In this document: positions 59,481 through 64,000 of the stretch, in pieces | Position numbering within the stretch: position 1 is the stretch's first letter | How the letters are laid out: each line of letters opens with the position of its first letter | Source: Excoecaria cochinchinensis | Lineage: Eukaryota > Streptophyta > Magnoliopsida > Malpighiales > Euphorbiaceae | Reading direction: 5' to 3' | DNA length: 64,000 nt | NCBI GenBank assembly: GCA_947683425.1 | Contig: CANTUQ010000003.1 | Span: 4,960,001 to 5,024,000 of the forward strand | Notes under the pieces: generated by a model | What the model was told of the DNA's origin: nothing | Seen by the model: the letters and a program-made list of their open reading frames with translations, nothing else | The model's database searches: none | Position numbers and translations under genes: made by a program

Positions 59481-61995
59481 GATCTCGTGGTCCACAATAG
59501 AGCAGAATAGAGTGACCCCGAAGGAATCACTTAACAGTAACAGTAAACAGTACATCAGTAAACAGTATATGAGTCATCAGTATGTTAGTCCGTCATTGGC
59601 CTACCTAGTGGAGTTGTCATGCTCCATAACAGTACAGTGCAGAATCCCTATGGCTAGCCACTATATCCTGAACTAAATCACTACCAGACACTATTAAGGG
59701 CCATAACTTTCAAAACAAACTTTCAGATTCACTTTTCAGATTTTATCAGATTCACTTACATTCACAGTTCGTTTTCATTTCATTTTATCATTCATACAAC
59801 ATACTCATCAATGTTGTACCATAAATGAATTATCTCATCAATTCAATGAAGTTCATCTTATACTTATTTTACATAATAAGTATACTTTGGGCATTAAATG
59901 GCCATTAAAGTACTCCAAAGCCACACATTCTTTCTTTTTAATTTTGCTTCAATTATTCATTTAATCAAAAATAATTCTTAATATACTTATAGATTCAGCT
60001 ACTTCAATCTTTTAGCAGTATTTCCCGCCGTGGACATAATGGGAAATTAACTTCAAATTATTCAATTTCACTCATTTAATTACAATTAAGTACTTATACT
60101 TTCAATTTATACTCAAATTCATCTTATGATTTAAATATCATTAAGTACACTAATTTCATCTTTGGTTCATTATGTCAATTATTCAATTTTTCATATCATT
60201 CTTTTCATTAAATCTTCTTTTCCATATCTAATTACTCATCTATTCATTTTATCACTCCATTATCAAATAAATATCATAAAATTATCCCTTTTTCCTTACT
60301 AACCTATTCGGTCACATTACAAGGTTTCCTCTAACATTTTTCTTTTCTTCATTTAACACTTATTTCACTAATTTAAATCTCAATTCACACGTTTATCCAT
60401 TTCCATTCCACTAAATCATTAGGTACACACTAAATATACCTAAGTATATCATTATGTCTCACTATTATCAAAACTTACAATTAGTTTTCTCTTAAATTAA
60501 TCATTCTAATCAATTTATTTAGCTTCCTTAAACTCATCTATCACTTCAATTTAACTCATACAAATAATATACACACATTCACTATATAAACATAATATAA
60601 AACCTAATATTTCACAGGAAAATAATTAGATTGAGTAATCACAAACCTCAATTCCATGATATACTCTCCTCAAGCTTCTTTATACTCAACTTTTCCCCTG
60701 AAAATCTCTTTTTCCCTCAAACTCCTCCATGGCCGAATTCCATAGCAAAAGAATCCTTCAATTTCTTACTTCAATAATCAATTCCAATAGCAAAAACAAC
60801 TTATACACATCTTAAATTACTAATATAAACCATAAAATCAAAATAATTTCTTCAATTTTATTTACCTCAACTGGGACCCCTCACTTGAAATCCTTGGATT
60901 TCTTCTCTTCCTCTTACTCAAAAGCACTCTAACACTCTCTTTTAAGCTGAAAAGAGGCTCAATTCCAATTGGGGGGCTTGAAATTGATGGATTTATGAGG
61001 GAGAATGAAAGAAAAAGGAAGAGAAAATGAAGAACAAGGCCACGGCTTTTGAAGAGCAAAAGAAGAGAGAAGAAAAACGTGAAAAACTTCCCCCAATCTA
61101 CAAATTTCTCACATTCAATAGGTAGGTGAGAGTAGTTAGCATATTAATTATCTCATTAATAAAGGAATTATCCATTTTTTTCCCAACTTAATCCAATTCT
61201 CTCATTTCCTAATTTCAAATTTACTCAAATAAAATTCCATAATTTACACCACATGAAAACTAGGTTGTACACAAAATTTCACCTCAATCCGAGTTTGTTT
61301 ACAGTCCGGTCCAATCAAATCAATCCGGTCATTAAATTTCAAAGTCCTCAAAAAAATTATATTTTTTTTACAATCAAAAATTCATAAATATTATCTAGAA
61401 TAAATTTGGAAATTTTCATCAATTTTGGACATCATTCGCTATTTTCAAAGCCTCGGTCAAACCTCCGGTCAACAGAATACTATTTAAACCGAAATCATTT
61501 TTTTTCTTATTTACAAAGCTTAATTCCTCATACAAATTACTTCATAACATTCAAAAATTCATTAGGCTCCATGAATATTTTCGGCTCAATCGGAGACTAT
61601 TCTCCGGTCTGGTAATAATTTATCTGTCCGATATCTAAATTCTCAAAGTCATCAAAACTCTAATTTCTTTAAACCAATGGATTCTATTCATCAATATGAG
61701 TGTGTCCATATTTTTAGAATATTTTTCTAAAATCTATAGCTCAAGTTATGGTCTGGTCAAGTTTTGGGTCAAAATCGGTCGAACCGGGCTGATTTGACAC
61801 CTCTGAAGGCTCCACAGACGGGCTGGCCATCCCTCCATAGACGGGAAGCCTGTCCCTCAGTCGACCGATGCCCATCTATCACGCCAGATTCCAGAATTGC
61901 CCTTTTTCACTGTTTTGACCATTCCGGACTCGTTTGAACTCCGATTAACTTGAAATTTACGCCTACGGACTCATATTGACGAACTCTATCCAATG

Positions 61996-61998
<3 letters not shown>
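59481..61998. other. AT-rich LTR-like sequence, unassigned
   Basis: About 2.5 kb with no gene. It is probably a decayed LTR or element read on the minus strand, because a purine-rich stretch (GAGGGAGAATGAAAG region, 60,990-61,080) resembles the one on the plus strand of minus-oriented Tekay-like LTRs. Ends were not found. A GACGGG-type section lies at 61,810-61,870. Confidence 0.4.
61810..61870. repeat. GACGGG-type section
   Basis: CTCCACAGACGGGCTGGCC, CATAGACGGGAAGCCTGTCC and CGACCGATGCCCATC. The opening CTCCACAGACGGG is identical to the opening of the section at 51,050. Confidence 0.7.
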
Positions 61999-62046
<48 letters not shown>

Positions 62047-62080
62047 GTATATATGTATATATATGTATATATATATATAT
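61999..62080. repeat. (AT)n microsatellite with GTATAT interruptions
   Basis: About 80 bases of AT dinucleotides, the second half interrupted by regular GTAT units. Open frames over it encode Ile/Tyr runs and are not genes. Confidence 0.97.
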
Positions 62081-62595
62081 TCATTCAAAAAATTACTATT
62101 CACCTCAAAATCACTATTCACTATCGGAAAGTATTATTTTCAACCAACCCGGTATTGGGGGCTATTATGCATCTTCTACTCTTTCTTCTTGGTTTTGAAT
62201 TGGTTTGGATGGGATATTGCTGGATTGTGTTTAAGGCTGTGCATTGGTATTGTATTGGTAGCTGAAGAATTGAAGAGGGATAACGGGAAAGCCGTGATTG
62301 GAGAGCCGAGCATGCAATAAAACTAGGAGCTAAGGCGATGAGGTTTGGGAATAAACCATAATTGCTTAAACTATGTGATTCGTATGTTGGTTGATTAGGG
62401 ACTTGGTATGAATTATGTGCGTATTAAGAATGAATGTAATTTGTGCTCAAATGAGTGGTAATTAAAAGATGGAAATGAGGTATGTGCTAAATTGTGTATG
62501 TGGTTGAGTTGGTTAATTGCTAAAGGGGAAAAATGAGTTTGAAGTCCTTGAAGTGAAGGGAGAATTGACAGCTGAATTGAAGTGATTTTGCATAG

Positions 62596-62925
62596 GTCAC
62601 GGTGGCAACCAAATTGGTTGTGACCGTGAGGTATGCTTGAGTTCAATTCTGCCTAATCGATTTGGTATGTCACGGTGGCAACCAAAATGGTTGTGACCAT
62701 GAGGTACCTAATTGAGCATTCTATTTTGCAGGGCTTGGATATGTCACGGTGGTAACCAAATTGGTTGTGACCGTGACATACCCCCAAGTTACATTCTGCC
62801 GAGAGTTGGGAACACGTCACGGTGGCAACCAAAATTGTTGTGACCATGACCTATCCCCAATTTGCATTCTGTTTTGCGACTTTAACATATCACGGTGGCA
62901 AACAAATAGGTTGTGACCGTGACCT
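62596..62925. repeat. TCACGGT/ACCGTGA palindrome array, 5 copies
   Basis: Five units about 73-75 bases apart, each an imperfect inverted repeat with arms TCACGGTGGCAACCAA and TTGGTTGTGACCGTGA. Spacers vary but keep CATTCTG or ATTCTGCC-like bases. Some copies show ACCATGA for ACCGTGA, a CpG change. Confidence 0.9.
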
Positions 62926-63708
62926 ACCCTGTTTTGGCAATATAACCCTATTGTGTTTGGACATCCAAATGGTAAGGCTTAAATCTTATGGGTAAGCATT
63001 ATGTGTGTATTGAGTAATGTACATTTGCCTACGAACATGATGATCTTTGAATCAAATCAAATATGTGATTAATGACCATGGATAAATGATCTTGGGAAAT
63101 ATTATGTGTATGCAAATAAAGTGAATGGCTATGTGTTAAAGAGTATGTGTAACTGAATGCGATGTTCGAGAATGATAAATGTGAAGTGAAGATGATCAAA
63201 GTGAAATTAATAACATGATTATAACTTAAGCTTGCGAGTCAAGTAGTGGCTAGGTAGGCATGCCTATAGGGTCAAAGTGCTGTAGGCCAATGCATTCAAT
63301 GTGTCTGATTCCTTGGGAATCACAATGCAATTACAATGCGTATAATCCTTGCTGGATTTTATTATATGTGGAATGATATACTCGTACCTTAGGGTACCAA
63401 TGCGTAAATGAGATTTCAATGCGAATTTAGTACCTCGATGGTACCAATGTGAAACCCGTATCCGCGTCTTTGAATTGCAGGCTAAACTAATTAACAAATG
63501 GAAATGATAGTGATATGAGTATATGAAGTATGATGAGCGAATACATAAATGGTTATGTTATTTAGTGCGTTATGATCGAATTTAGTCATGAGTAATGATA
63601 TGCTTAAAATGGTAAATGATGTGATATTAGTTGTTTAAGCATGACCTCTAGCATGTAATGTATGATGCTATTAACTGTATGTGCTACTTATTATATACGT
63701 GTTCCCCA

Positions 63709-63748
63709 CTAAGCGTTATCGCTTAGCACGGGTTTACTCTAATCCGTG
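63709..63748 (+). other. double stem-loop conserved among LTRs
   Basis: CTAAGCG-TTAT-CGCTTAG (63,709-63,726) followed directly by CACGG and CCGTG around a loop (63,727-63,748). Confidence 0.7.
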
Positions 63749-64000
63749 TAGGTACGGACCTGAGGCTTGGAAGGACATTTCTGTATAATAACTGTCAACA
63801 TTAGGAGTGCTACGGATGTAGGATATGGGGTTTTGTTAAGGGGAAATTTTGTATAACTCTGCCCTCATTTTGTATAAATATATAATAGCTTGTGTAACTA
63901 AAATGTACTCATGTTTGTAAGGCTTGTAATAATTAAACAGGTTATCTTATCGACTGTGTGAATTTTCTTGATAAGTGAATGGATATAGTACAAGACCTAG

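Larger units (their letters stand above)
62081..64000 (+). mobile_element. Tekay-like LTR, 5' end obscured, runs off the window
   Basis: Carries the family landmarks in the same order as 57,035-59,475: a palindrome section (62,596-62,925), TAGGCATGCCTA (63,255-63,266), paired small hairpins (63,384-63,397 and 63,430-63,444) and the double stem-loop (63,709-63,748). No TGTAA start is visible; the (AT)n tract lies where it might have been. The palindrome section is wholly different in sequence from that of its relatives. Confidence 0.78.

Noticed and set aside
61993..62320. Open frames across the (AT)n tract
   Set aside because: Ile/Tyr runs from a microsatellite.

Overview
The window is plant nuclear heterochromatin, almost certainly angiosperm. 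It consists of nested Ty3/gypsy LTR retrotransposons, their solo LTRs and tandem repeats, one MITE, and a block of organelle-like (mitochondrial-type) DNA with a tRNA gene. I found no intact host protein-coding gene. Species cannot be read from the sequence. Most nonsense codons in the elements look like CAG->TAG, CAA->TAA, CGA->TGA or TGG->TAG, the mark of deaminated methylcytosine in silenced DNA.

Layout, left to right. (1) 1-25,017: a Tat/Ogre-lineage element on +. Its 5' LTR and PBS lie just outside the window. It has a leader, a broken gag-pro-RT-RNaseH-second RNaseH-integrase (1,056-7,570), six tandem copies of a ~1.6 kb unit (7,531-17,177), a ~38 bp minisatellite, a polypurine tract and a 3' LTR (22,553-25,017). 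A solo LTR of a second family (18,397-22,292, flanked by AAAAC) sits in the minisatellite. (2) 25,018-30,310: a chromovirus-like (Tekay/Del type) element on - with a tRNA-iMet primer site, a non-coding 1.15 kb interior and two truncated LTRs. (3) 30,311-36,102 and 53,151 to about 56,700: one organelle-like block split by an LTR insertion with target duplication AGACC (36,103-53,145). (4) Nested inside that insertion: Tat-lineage DNA on - (36,913-46,770: pol, pro, gag, leader and two LTRs of one family), then part of another Tat-type element on + (46,771-53,018) carrying an ATHILA-ORF1-like gene with its own apparent promoter and 5'UTR intron. (5) 56,700-64,000: AT-rich LTR-like DNA, a clean solo LTR (57,035-59,475, flanked by GTGCG), an (AT)n tract, and a further LTR running off the end.

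The most unusual signal is in the LTRs. They carry strings of short palindromes whose sequence changes from copy to copy while the palindrome is kept. Examples are TCGCGA-type arrays, TCACGGT/ACCGTGA arrays, and GACGGG/CCCGTC arrays. There are also paired GTACC/GGTAC or GATACC/GGTATC hairpins, a conserved double stem-loop, and conserved TAGGCATGCCTA and GGACC..GGTCC palindromes. One palindrome type recurs in elements that appear unrelated. I read this as a candidate cis-acting RNA or DNA structural code in LTR and promoter DNA; function is not shown by the sequence.

The genes here do not work together as a pathway. The retrotransposon genes would once have made Gag, protease, reverse transcriptase, RNase H and integrase for copy-and-paste transposition, but every copy seen is disabled.
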